A stretch of DNA of 34,082 nt from Patescibacteria group bacterium. GTDB lineage: Bacteria > Patescibacteriota > Doudnabacteria > UBA920. Location: positions 1 through 34,082 of the forward strand of contig WARV01000017.1 in assembly GCA_013387205.1 (NCBI GenBank), written 5' to 3'. The position numbers and the translations under genes are program-made. This document shows positions 20,381-28,417 of this stretch, piece after piece (position 1 is the stretch's first letter; every line of letters starts with the position of its first letter). The notes below the pieces were generated by a model. It did no database searches and was not told the origin of the DNA. It saw only the letters and a list, made by a program, of their open reading frames with translations.

Positions 20381-23356
20381 TTAGTTGCCATTATTTTTAC
20401 ACATATCATATAAAACCATGCTGGCATTTGCGTAATTTATTGCGCTTGCGTTGGGATTACTGCCGCCGTTATATTGGGCATAAGACATTCGCAATGCCGC
20501 TCGAAAAGGATCATCAACAGAATTCAATCTTTGTGAAAGATTGGATGAGTTTGCGCTAATCTTGGTAGAAAAATCCCGCGCAGTCAAATCTAAGCTGGTA
20601 TCAGGATTTAACAAATCAGAAACTTTATACCAGGAACTATAAATATTCCTGCTTGGGGTTTGACTGTCAATCCAGGAACCTGCTTTATAAGGAAAAATTG
20701 TCCACTGGGTCAGGCCAATGCCATGCGAATAGCTCCAATTTAAATTATAAGCAGGGGGGTTAATTAAATTAAACTGGTCATTAACGCCATTATGCCCATC
20801 GTGGCCAATGCTGTTAGGATTTCCGCTGGATTCCTTTTGCACCACCACACGCAAAATACATGCGTCAATGTTCCATTTTTGGGAGTGCTGGTTAATCTGA
20901 TTAGTCCATTGCTGGGTGGAATTCAACTGGCCCGGAACGTTGAAACTACCGGAAAAAGAACCGGATTGGGTAAGCTTATTGGCAAAAGTCCCGATTGTTG
21001 AAGTTTCAATGGACTGGCAAATTTGGTCCATGCCCGAAATGTTCTTAATTGGATACGTAAGCCAGGACTTGCACACCCCCCAAAGCATTGTCATGACAAA
21101 AACAATTATAACCATTACCATTGCCGCGGCTGCCAAATTCATTCCTAGAATATGCATTTTTACCTGGCCGCTGAATTTTATCTTCTTGCTTATTTCTCCC
21201 TCTGCATTCTTTAGCCCGCTGGTATTCAAAAGCGGAGTTAAAAATTTTCTTGCGATCCAACCCTTTAAGATCAACAAGACATCCCCGGCGATTGCCCCCA
21301 AAAAAATCGATAGCCCCAAAGTTACCCAGGCCGACCCCCAAACCCAAAAAGCTAATTTTGACAAAGCCGCGTTCATTAGCTGGCTTGCTTCATTGGCTAC
21401 TGCCTCGATTTTCTGCTCTTCAATTCCGGTTTTTTTCCTGTCAGGCAACGCCAAACTTTGGTTCTGGGCTCCTCCGGTCGTTGGCGGTTGGATATTGGAA
21501 TCTTCTTGTTCGTCCATATCCGATCCCGGAGCTTCCCCACTGGCATCACTTTGGCCATCTAACTGTCCTTCTGGTTCTTGGGATTTTTTTGCCAACTCCT
21601 CCGAATTAATCGGAGACGATATAAAAGAACCCCCGCTTTGTCCTTGAAGCGATGGCTGGCCAGGCAATTCTTCCTGCCCGCCTTTTATCTTTCCAGCCAT
21701 AGTCCGGGCAGGAATATCAACTTTTACAGCGCCGCCTTTTGGACCAATAACAGACTTACCGCTTTTCGATGTAGCAATATCTTGGTTGGTAAGAAACGAT
21801 TTTTCCTGCTGCCTAAACCCGGCTAAAGTTTTCGCGTACTCTTCCCGGTGAGGCAAATCTTTTCCTGACTCTGTTTTTTCTTTTAATCCTTCATCCGGTT
21901 TGGTTATTTTGCCTTTTACTGATGATTGTTGCAATCCCGGCTTTTCCTGCAGATTCCCCCGTATGAATGGCGCTTTAAACCCCTCTTCCTGGCTTTCTGG
22001 TTTTGCGTTGAAATCTTGCCCGGGCTCTGTTGTTGTTTTATATTGCATCTGTCCTTCATCCGGATTTTCGGCAATATTATTTTTTTCCTGTCCAACCTCT
22101 TGGCTGGCATTAGTTTGCGCGGTTGCGTTCTGGGAAATTTCACCGTTTATTTTTTGCCCAGCTTCTGAATTGGCAAAACTGCCACCTTTTGCCGCAGTTC
22201 CTGATTGTTGATTTTTTTGGGCGGCATTGCCAACCGCCTGGCCTTCCATGCTAACTTTACCTGAGAATACTGCCGTGCCTGATTGATTAAGCGGGTTAAT
22301 TTTATCCTTAACCTCTGTTGTTTGGCCTGCCTCAATTGCTCCGTCTACAGATACCGAAACATTCCCACCTGTTTCCATTTTACTTTCAAATGCTGTTTCA
22401 GTAAGCCCTTCAACAGCTGCTTGGCCTGTTTGAACCACTGATGACACCTCAGCCTGCACGGAAGATCCGCCGTTAGCTTCGGTTTCCTGGCTGACATCTG
22501 CCTCCTGTCTAACCTCAGAACTTGCAGTCCCAGCAACTTCCGTTTTACCAGAAGCTTTAGCAGTGCTCTTTATAGTTGCCTGAATTTCATTACTAAACTG
22601 GCTCGCCCCTTCGTAAGACAAAGCTTCCTTAAGCCCTTCCGTATCACCAAGACTCTTTACTTCTTTTATTGCATCTAAAACTTTTTGCCGGTTGCCGCCC
22701 TTTAATGCAGCTTTTAGATTATTCCTTGATTGTGATTTTAGTATAGCGTTAGGTAAAAAAGGCTTAACCGCTCCTCCCATTGCCGTACCTGTCGCATCCA
22801 TCATCAAATTAACCGGATTTATGACTTCTTGTTTTAATTGCTGCAGCCTTTCTTGGATACCCCCTTCTTGCTGCTTTGTTTTTTCGCTTTTCTCCTCTTT
22901 TTCTTTTTCCTTTGTCTGGTAATTTAAATAATCAGATAAAACCCCAGCGTCATTTCCGCTTTTTAAGCCGACCCAAACAGGCCCGCCCTGGTCCAAGAAT
23001 TGGTCGAAATCCGGCAAAACAAAAACAATCCACTTTCCATCATTTGGAGGAAGGTGGTAAGAAAGATCGTTCTTGCCGACGCGAAAAAAAATCTGATCAA
23101 AAACTTCCAACCCGCCCTTTTCAGAGTGGATGGAAATTTTCGACCCGGCACGGGCGCTTATGCTTCTGTTTGCGACTGCCCCATTGTCATCAGCAGTAAA
23201 ACTGTCAAAAATAATATTCCTGCCTTTGAATATATTTACCCGTTTCGGCCCAACCCAAAAAGTATACGCCTTTCCAGATGGCGCTGCGTTGCTATTTTTT
23301 TCCTGGACTAACCCTCCCGCCTGTTCTTCTGTTGTATCTATTACATCTCGAGCCAT
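20381..23356 (-). CDS. Large T4SS-associated membrane protein with C-terminal lytic transglycosylase domain
   Basis: The 991-residue protein starts with a soluble, probably cytoplasmic beta-rich domain (about 25-140), followed by a charged helical part. A very long Gln/Glu/Ser/Gly-rich low-complexity stretch (about 250-640) comes next, then two hydrophobic segments (about 675-705 and 735-765). The C-terminal domain (about 825-985) has lysozyme-like transglycosylase motifs: VVVQKESSGNPNSIG with the probable catalytic Glu, GIGLTQW, and YAQYNGG. This domain would cut peptidoglycan to let the secretion channel through, like VirB1, but here it is tethered to a large inner-membrane protein. It lies directly downstream of the VirB4 gene, separated by palindrome P4. 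Confidence 0.82.
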   Translation of the reverse strand: MARDVIDTTEEQAGGLVQEKNSNAAPSGKAYTFWVGPKRVNIFKGRNIIFDSFTADDNGAVANRSISARAGSKISIHSEKGGLEVFDQIFFRVGKNDLSYHLPPNDGKWIVFVLPDFDQFLDQGGPVWVGLKSGNDAGVLSDYLNYQTKEKEKEEKSEKTKQQEGGIQERLQQLKQEVINPVNLMMDATGTAMGGAVKPFLPNAILKSQSRNNLKAALKGGNRQKVLDAIKEVKSLGDTEGLKEALSYEGASQFSNEIQATIKSTAKASGKTEVAGTASSEVRQEADVSQETEANGGSSVQAEVSSVVQTGQAAVEGLTETAFESKMETGGNVSVSVDGAIEAGQTTEVKDKINPLNQSGTAVFSGKVSMEGQAVGNAAQKNQQSGTAAKGGSFANSEAGQKINGEISQNATAQTNASQEVGQEKNNIAENPDEGQMQYKTTTEPGQDFNAKPESQEEGFKAPFIRGNLQEKPGLQQSSVKGKITKPDEGLKEKTESGKDLPHREEYAKTLAGFRQQEKSFLTNQDIATSKSGKSVIGPKGGAVKVDIPARTMAGKIKGGQEELPGQPSLQGQSGGSFISSPINSEELAKKSQEPEGQLDGQSDASGEAPGSDMDEQEDSNIQPPTTGGAQNQSLALPDRKKTGIEEQKIEAVANEASQLMNAALSKLAFWVWGSAWVTLGLSIFLGAIAGDVLLILKGWIARKFLTPLLNTSGLKNAEGEISKKIKFSGQVKMHILGMNLAAAAMVMVIIVFVMTMLWGVCKSWLTYPIKNISGMDQICQSIETSTIGTFANKLTQSGSFSGSFNVPGQLNSTQQWTNQINQHSQKWNIDACILRVVVQKESSGNPNSIGHDGHNGVNDQFNLINPPAYNLNWSYSHGIGLTQWTIFPYKAGSWIDSQTPSRNIYSSWYKVSDLLNPDTSLDLTARDFSTKISANSSNLSQRLNSVDDPFRAALRMSYAQYNGGSNPNASAINYANASMVLYDMCKNNGN

Positions 23357-23363
23357 AAAAATT

Positions 23364-23432
23364 ATCCACTAATTCACTAATATCACTAATATAGCATTAG
23401 TGTAATTAGTGTTTATTCGTGAATTAGTGGAT
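23364..23432. repeat. Word palindrome P4 (CACTAAT words)
   Basis: ATCCACTAATTCAC (23364-23377) is matched exactly by GTGAATTAGTGGAT (23419-23432). Between them the left side reads as a 9-nt tandem, CACTAATAT twice, and the right side carries inverse copies. Confidence 0.85.
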
Positions 23433-23447
23433 GAGTAATACTGTCAG

Positions 23448-25292
23448 TTAATTAACTTTTTCCTGGCTTTCCTGAATTTCCAAAAGCTGCTTGGGATCTG
23501 TCGTTATTATCTGGTCTTCCACGTATGAGGCATAAATTTTAATGGCCGCGTGCTTTAGCCCGGCAAAGAAAATCCCTTCCCCGACTTCGCTTTCGAGCAG
23601 CAAGTATTTTTCCCCTTCAGTCAAGTAAAACGTTTCTGCAATGATATTTATGGCAGCCGGGCTCTGCTTTAACAGCAGCTGGATAGACGAGTTAGTGACA
23701 ATCGGCTTGCCGTAAGGAGAGGCCATAAAATCCGCCACGTCCTGGGTAATGGTGGTAAGCCCCAAATAATACTTACGGCAGCGTTTGGCAATACCGAATA
23801 CGAACCTGGCGCTGTCTTCGTGCTGCATTAAAATCCAGGCTTCGTCCAAAACCAATATCCTCTTTTTCATCTCGCTCCTGACAGTGTTCCAAATGTATCC
23901 CAGAATAATATACATGGCAATGGGCCGCAGCTGGTCTTCCAAGTCGCGAATGGAAAATATCACCAGCTGGTTGTTTAAGACCACATTAGTCGGTTGGTTG
24001 AAAATTCCTGCAAAAGTCCCTTCCGTAAATTTCGAAAGCCTCTGAGCCAGGCTTTCCGCCCCGACCATGCCGTTTAAAATCTCCACCAAATCGTTCATAG
24101 TCGGGTATTCAGCCGTGCGAAAGTCCGAGGATTCGGTAATGTCTTTCTTGGCATAAGTCGCCCAAACGGCCTTATCCATTAAAGCCTCTTCTGTCGGGTT
24201 CAGTTTTCCAATCATCAAATTAAACAAACCGAGCAGGTTAACCACCGCGCTTCTCAATACATCAGCATTTTCCTCGCCTTCAATAACTGCAGGCAAATCA
24301 AACGGATTAATGCGGGAATTGGAATTAAGCGAAACGTTCAAATACGTGCCGCCTACGGCTTCAGCCAAATGCTTGTATTCATTTTCCGGATCTACGATAA
24401 TCACTTCTATGCCGACCATCAAAGACCTTAGCACTTCCAGTTTGACGGCGTAAGATTTGCCGGCTCCGGATTTGGCAAAAACCACTGAGTTGGCGTTTTC
24501 CATGGCAAAGCGGTCAAACAAGACCAAGCTATTATTATGCCTGTTAATGCCATATAATATTCCGTCATTACTGGTCAAATCAGACGACACAAAAGGAAAG
24601 GCTGTAGACAACGGGCCGGTGTTCATGTTATTAGCAACATCAAGAGCGTCGAGACCTAAGGGCAAAGTGGAATTAAACCCGTCTTGGGTCTGGAGCATTG
24701 CTCTTTTTGTCACAATCAGCTTGGCGCCAAGCGCGCTTTCCAGCGCCACGGAATTTCTATCCAGCTCTTTTAAGTCGTCGGCGTAAATAGTGAAATACAA
24801 AGCAAACCGGAAATACTTTTCCGTGCCCTGCATTAACGAATCGCGCAAGCCTTCCACGTCATGGTAAGCTGTTTCCAGCATCGGGTCGCGCACCGCGCCT
24901 TTTTCCTGGTTAATGGCAATTTGCGAGCCTATTTCCCCGACTTTAGACTTTAATTTTTTCAAAATTGTTTCCGAATCAATCGGATAAATGAACATTGAAC
25001 AGTCCAAGGCTCCCTCTGCATTTATAATGAAAGACAGCCAATTCGTGGAAAGGAACCTGGGGTAAGTCAGTACAAAAAAACTCCTGGCAACTTTGCCGTT
25101 AAGCTCAAAATGCGAACTTTGGAACTTTAAAGAAGCCGGAGCCAGCAAATCCCTTAAGGTTGTCAGCCCTTCCTTATACGTCCTGTCCAAATCCGACAGC
25201 CGCCTGTTGAAATTTTTCTCATTCTCCAATTCCTGGAGCCGTTGTTTTTTCTCCGCTATTTCTTTTTCGTTTATGTTTCCAAATAAGCTCAT
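23448..25292 (-). CDS. VirB4-like T4SS ATPase
   Basis: The protein has 614 residues when started at the ATG of MSLFGNINEKE; a TTG two codons earlier is possible. An N-terminal coiled segment (about 8-45) is followed by the VirB4 N-domain, then a RecA-like ATPase with Walker A AKSGAGKSY (about 273-281) and Walker B RILVLDEAWIL (about 478-488). VirB4 proteins energise assembly and substrate transfer of type IV secretion systems at the cytoplasmic membrane. The upstream TraC-like gene and PrgI gene on the same strand form the usual CPR set. It is the most certain marker of the T4SS locus. Confidence 0.94.
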   Translation of the reverse strand: MSLFGNINEKEIAEKKQRLQELENEKNFNRRLSDLDRTYKEGLTTLRDLLAPASLKFQSSHFELNGKVARSFFVLTYPRFLSTNWLSFIINAEGALDCSMFIYPIDSETILKKLKSKVGEIGSQIAINQEKGAVRDPMLETAYHDVEGLRDSLMQGTEKYFRFALYFTIYADDLKELDRNSVALESALGAKLIVTKRAMLQTQDGFNSTLPLGLDALDVANNMNTGPLSTAFPFVSSDLTSNDGILYGINRHNNSLVLFDRFAMENANSVVFAKSGAGKSYAVKLEVLRSLMVGIEVIIVDPENEYKHLAEAVGGTYLNVSLNSNSRINPFDLPAVIEGEENADVLRSAVVNLLGLFNLMIGKLNPTEEALMDKAVWATYAKKDITESSDFRTAEYPTMNDLVEILNGMVGAESLAQRLSKFTEGTFAGIFNQPTNVVLNNQLVIFSIRDLEDQLRPIAMYIILGYIWNTVRSEMKKRILVLDEAWILMQHEDSARFVFGIAKRCRKYYLGLTTITQDVADFMASPYGKPIVTNSSIQLLLKQSPAAINIIAETFYLTEGEKYLLLESEVGEGIFFAGLKHAAIKIYASYVEDQIITTDPKQLLEIQESQEKVN

Positions 25293-25303
25293 ATACAAAT
25301 ATT

Positions 25304-25412
25304 ATTGACCAATCTACTAATGTAACGAATGAAACTAATGACAACTAATATCATCATAGTACACATTAGTTGTCATTAGTTATTATTAGTATGGATTAGT
25401 AGATTAGTTAAT
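25304..25412. repeat. Word palindrome P5 (ACTAAT words)
   Basis: The left arm (25304-25349) ends with ACTAATGACAACTAAT, and the right arm (25365-25412) begins with its exact inverse, ATTAGTTGTCATTAGT. The remaining arm length also matches with scattered changes. It fills the gap between the TraC-like and VirB4 genes. Confidence 0.88.
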
Positions 25413-25420
25413 CCAATTAG

Positions 25421-26101
25421 TTATTCTGCGATTTTAATTTCTCCCAGCTGGCTTGGGTCAATGATCGGACCTGCTTCAAAGTTATACGAATTATAAAATA
25501 GCTGGATTATCTCTTCAGTTTTAAGCCTTTCGGCTTTAATCCCCAATCCGCCCAAATTGCCAGAAACGGAAGCAACCCTATTATCCAAAGTTTCTTTGGC
25601 CTTTTCGAAATTTTCTATCCTTTGGGATACTTCCTTGGCCTTACCCCCGAACATCTTCCCGAAAAATCCGGCCGCAGGCGGAAAAATACTTTCTCCGAGC
25701 GGAACGATTATATAAAAATTCTTGTTCATTATACTCGCGTTCTCAATAAGCCTATTGATAAATTCTATATATTCCAAAGTCTGCACTCTTAAAAGCTCAT
25801 TGGTCTGTTTTTCTGCGATCTTTTTCAATTTTTCCAGGTAATTGCTAATTTCCATCTTGCGGCTTTGCATCAAAATCTGTATGGAAAATTCCAAAGAATT
25901 CAAAAACCTTTGGAACCCGAAGATTATCGAATTTTGCTCGTCTTGGCTTTTTAAATCAAAATTAGTCGAGGATACGGCTAAAATCGCGCGCAAGGTGCCG
26001 TCGTCCAAAACCACGGCATCATTTTTAATTTCAGATATCCTTAAAAAGCTTTGTGTGGTTTTCACGCTTATTGGCTTTTTTTCTTGCATTTCCAACTTCA
26101 T
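25421..26101 (-). CDS. TraC-like protein upstream of VirB4
   Basis: This 226-residue protein contains SFLRISEIKNDAVVLDDGTLRAIL, FGFQRFLNSLEFSIQILMQ and FYIIVPL. Together these match the TraC-like domain found as a separate small protein before VirB4 in CPR T4SS loci, related to the N-terminal part of VirB4/TraC ATPases. A coiled helix (about 90-125) and a C-terminal helical stretch with KTEEIIQLFYNSYN follow. There is no Walker motif. It probably forms part of the ATPase complex at the inner membrane. It is separated from both neighbours only by word palindromes P5 and P6. Confidence 0.82.
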   Translation of the reverse strand: MKLEMQEKKPISVKTTQSFLRISEIKNDAVVLDDGTLRAILAVSSTNFDLKSQDEQNSIIFGFQRFLNSLEFSIQILMQSRKMEISNYLEKLKKIAEKQTNELLRVQTLEYIEFINRLIENASIMNKNFYIIVPLGESIFPPAAGFFGKMFGGKAKEVSQRIENFEKAKETLDNRVASVSGNLGGLGIKAERLKTEEIIQLFYNSYNFEAGPIIDPSQLGEIKIAE

Positions 26102-26106
26102 AAACG

Positions 26107-26226
26107 AATATTATTAACCAATCAACTAATGTAACGAATATTGCCAATGACAGCTAATTTCCACTTAGTACGCATTAGTTGTCATTAGTATGTATTCGCA
26201 GATTAGTTATATGATTGGTTATTATT
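26107..26226. repeat. Word palindrome P6 (ACTAAT words)
   Basis: The left arm (26107-26157) ends CCAATGACAGCTAAT; the right arm (from 26174) begins ATTAGTTGTCATTAG and ends in ATGATTGGTTATTATT. The centre TTAGTACGCATTAG is shared with P3. The right end runs into the last codons of the PrgI gene. Confidence 0.85.
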
Positions 26227-26674
26227 TAATTTTTCCTGCCAATTCCCTTTCTTCGGCAGCTTGTTTTTGTAGTAATATATTTATTTCTTTAATTCTGGTT
26301 TTGGTTTCATTAACGGCTTGGGGCTGGATTTTTACAGTACTCGCCGAAACCAGTTCCGCGTTCCTCATTGTTGATGATTTTCCCAAAAAAACAGATTCTT
26401 TGTGGAAGACCATGACTTTCGGACTGGTCAAAAACTTTATAACAAACCCGAAACTGTTATACAGAGGACGTCCATTCAGCTTGCCGAATGCCAGCCCTAA
26501 AGTTGGCAATCCAACCAATAATCCGAATAAAATCGTGATGGGAATGCTTTTGCTTGCGGAAAAAACCCCGAACACAATAGCTCCGCCTCCAAAAATTATC
26601 CCAAACTGCTTTAAAGTCAGAGAGCCGATTATCCTGTCTTCAACATCGGTAAATTGTGGTACTGGAAATTGCAT
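26222..26674 (-). CDS. PrgI family protein (VirB3-like T4SS inner-membrane component)
   Basis: The 150-residue protein starts with QFPVPQFTDVEDRIIGSLTLKQFG, the hallmark of PrgI family proteins. Two close hydrophobic helices follow (about 25-45 and 47-65), then a KLNGRPLY motif and a polar helical tail. PrgI proteins correspond to VirB3 and are nearly always encoded just before VirB4. An extended -10 box (TGG-TATAAT) lies 13 bases before the ATG, so this gene may start a sub-operon of PrgI, TraC-like, VirB4 and downstream genes. Confidence 0.9.
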   Translation of the reverse strand: MQFPVPQFTDVEDRIIGSLTLKQFGIIFGGGAIVFGVFSASKSIPITILFGLLVGLPTLGLAFGKLNGRPLYNSFGFVIKFLTSPKVMVFHKESVFLGKSSTMRNAELVSASTVKIQPQAVNETKTRIKEINILLQKQAAEERELAGKIK

Positions 26675-26686
26675 ATCATTATTTTA

Positions 26687-26692
26687 ATTATA
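26687..26692 (-). promoter_or_regulatory. Extended -10 promoter before the PrgI gene
   Basis: The minus strand reads TATGGTATAATTAAAATAAT. TGG-TATAAT is an extended -10; no good -35 is visible. The same TATGGTATAAT string occurs in front of the VirB6-like gene. Confidence 0.55.
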
Positions 26693-26746
26693 CCATAAAA
26701 ATTTGTTTTCTCGGTCTTTTATATCTTATTTTATTCCATGACTGCA

Positions 26747-26897
26747 AATTTCTAATTAACCTAATTGTTCCTAAGTACCCTAAATAATGCCTAATGACTA
26801 ATTCCTAATAGTTACTAGTTACCAATTACTTGTTATTAGTCATTTGAACATTAGTCATTAGTGCTTGTTTAGGTCAATTAGAATAATTAGAATAATT
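26747..26897. repeat. Word palindrome P7 (CTAATGAC words)
   Basis: The left side (26747 on) carries CCTAATGACTAATTCCTAAT, and the right side carries inverse words such as ATTAGTCATTAGTGC and TTAGGTCAATTAG. Arms of roughly 70 bases meet near ACTAGT (about 26815-26820). It fills the spacer between the Pro-rich protein gene and the PrgI promoter. Confidence 0.8.
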
Positions 26898-26900
26898 TTA

Positions 26901-27962
26901 TTACCCTGCCTGAATCTTCCTCAATAAATCCACAAAATCCTCAAATTCTTTTTTGCTTAAATATTCCTGTTCTTTCAAGGCGCCCGGACTTTTCATTTTT
27001 TCCAAATCCTCAAAATCAATCTGCTCGTTCAATATTTTACTGCCGGTATTCATATACATTTTGTATAGCGGGCTTTTTTCCAAGTTGAATATAAGCTCGT
27101 GATATTCCTGGTATTTCAAAAGCCCTGCCAATTGTTTTAGTATTCCTTCGATTCCTGCTTCTTTAAACAAACCCAAACTTAATTCCGAAGGATTTTTTAA
27201 GGAGCCTGCCGCTTTGGATTTTCCCTCTTCGATAATTGGAGTTTCGGGAAGCTTTATTTTATTGTCCTTGGCGGAAAATGCATTAATATTCGAGGTCATT
27301 CTCGGCAAAGAAACACCGGGTGTAAATTTATCCTGGGGCGAACTTACAGGAGCCTTTTTATGTTCCGGCTCTTTAGGCTTAGCAGAAAGCACGACTGGAG
27401 AAACTGCCGGTTTAGGCTTTGGTTTTTCTTTTGGCGGCATTGGGGGAACCGGCGGCTTCTTTTCTTCATGCTTAACCACTTCATATTTTATGACTTTTTT
27501 TGACTGCGCTGGTTTTGCCGCACCAGGAGCTGTTAGTTCCAGAGGAAATCCTTCCTTGCTGGTCGGCAATTCTTTTTCATTGATAATATTCTGCAAGTTA
27601 GCGCCAAACTTGGATTCTTTTTTAGCAGGCTCGGCTTGCTGTTTCTTTTTCTTATCCTCCACATCCGGAAAATTCATGATATGGCTAAAACCGTAACCGA
27701 AATGCGTGCTTGAGCCCGGCGTTTGCGGCTGCTCTTCTTTTTTCCGTTCAGGTTGCTGCAAAGGCTTAACCGGAGCTTGCGGCTTTGGCTGAGGTTTTGG
27801 CGCTGAAGTTTCCTCGAATCCCGTCAAAATCTTTTCCAGCTCGTTCACTTGCTTATCATTCATCAAGCCAAGCAAAGCCAGCCATTCCGACCGCTCAGCG
27901 CTAGTCAAGATGGGCGAAGCATTAACCAATTGTTTGATTTTTTCTTCTTTTATTTGATCCAT
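26901..27962 (-). CDS. Pro/Lys-rich protein of unknown function in the T4SS locus
   Basis: The 353-residue protein matches no family I know. An N-terminal helical segment (about 1-50; LTSAERSEWLALLGLMNDKQVNELEKIL) is followed by a long Pro/Lys/Glu-rich linker (about 50-250; runs such as PPVPPMPPKEKPKPKP). A C-terminal helical part (about 255-353) ends in a charged helix. There is no signal peptide or membrane helix, so it is cytoplasmic. The opening motif recalls short helical segments seen in other CPR T4SS-locus proteins. Its position between the inserted nuclease gene and PrgI suggests a coupling or regulatory role, but this is conjecture. Confidence 0.65.
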   Translation of the reverse strand: MDQIKEEKIKQLVNASPILTSAERSEWLALLGLMNDKQVNELEKILTGFEETSAPKPQPKPQAPVKPLQQPERKKEEQPQTPGSSTHFGYGFSHIMNFPDVEDKKKKQQAEPAKKESKFGANLQNIINEKELPTSKEGFPLELTAPGAAKPAQSKKVIKYEVVKHEEKKPPVPPMPPKEKPKPKPAVSPVVLSAKPKEPEHKKAPVSSPQDKFTPGVSLPRMTSNINAFSAKDNKIKLPETPIIEEGKSKAAGSLKNPSELSLGLFKEAGIEGILKQLAGLLKYQEYHELIFNLEKSPLYKMYMNTGSKILNEQIDFEDLEKMKSPGALKEQEYLSKKEFEDFVDLLRKIQAG

Positions 27963-27970
27963 AATTTAAA

Positions 27971-28416
27971 TGTAATCCTAATTCCCCGAATTAACACCCG
28001 AATACCCCGAAAAATTACTATTTAATACGCGCTTATAACTTAAACGATAGCCTCTAAAATTAACTATTATACCTAATTCTAGGTTAGCTGCATTTAAATA
28101 TCTTTGCATTTGTAGATAATCTTCTTTTGTAATAAATGATTTTACTTTTAAATCAAGAATAATTTTTCTCTCCACAAAAAAGTCTAACCTATTTCCTTTT
28201 GGAGAGCTGCTTTGAAAATTTTTTATTTCATATTCTCTTTCATACAATACTGAATTATCTTTAAACATTTCCTCCAAATAGTCAGCACATTGTTTTTCCC
28301 TGGCAAATCGTCCAAGTTTTTTATGGACTTTATAACACAGTCCAATAATCTTATAGGATAAATCTTTCTCAATTATTCGGGTCATTTGGATACTCATTTG
28401 GGGTATTCGGATTATA
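27971..28416. mobile_element. P8: GxxExxY gene bracketed by 46-bp imperfect inverted repeats
   Basis: The left arm (27971-28016) reads TGTAATCCTAATTCCCCGAA and on. The inverse of the right arm (28371-28416) reads TATAATCCGAATACCCCAAA and on. About three quarters of the positions align. The words CCGAATACC recur within each arm. The element fits exactly between the start codon of one T4SS-locus gene and the stop codon of the next, and its only content is a nuclease-fold gene. It has the same build as P1-P7, but with a gene in the middle. Confidence 0.65.
27978..28397 (-). CDS. GxxExxY family protein (PD-(D/E)XK nuclease fold)
   Basis: The 139-residue protein has the N-terminal GLCYKVHKKLG motif, a variant of the GxxExVHKxLG start of this family. 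The nuclease core is NRLDFFV...IILDLKVK, where Asp72, Asp82 and Lys84 fit D-(D/E)xK. The C-terminal LELGIIVNFRGYRLSYKRVL is standard. The last 14 residues (Ser/Gly/Asn) and the first few are encoded by the arms of the flanking inverted repeat. A second ATG at 28385 may be the real start. It interrupts the run of T4SS genes and has no obvious part in secretion, so it looks inserted. The family's activity has not been established to my knowledge. Confidence 0.85.
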   Translation of the reverse strand: MSIQMTRIIEKDLSYKIIGLCYKVHKKLGRFAREKQCADYLEEMFKDNSVLYEREYEIKNFQSSSPKGNRLDFFVERKIILDLKVKSFITKEDYLQMQRYLNAANLELGIIVNFRGYRLSYKRVLNSNFSGYSGVNSGN

Positions 28417-28417
28417 C

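Noticed and set aside
20916-22211. Several long plus-strand ORFs opposite the 991-residue gene
   Set aside because: They mirror the low-complexity region of the real gene, and none has a recognisable domain or start signal.
23448-26101. VirB4 split by frameshift into two ORFs
   Set aside because: The 614-residue ORF already has its own N-domain, and the upstream TraC-like protein is a known separate type; the gap holds a palindrome, not a broken frame.
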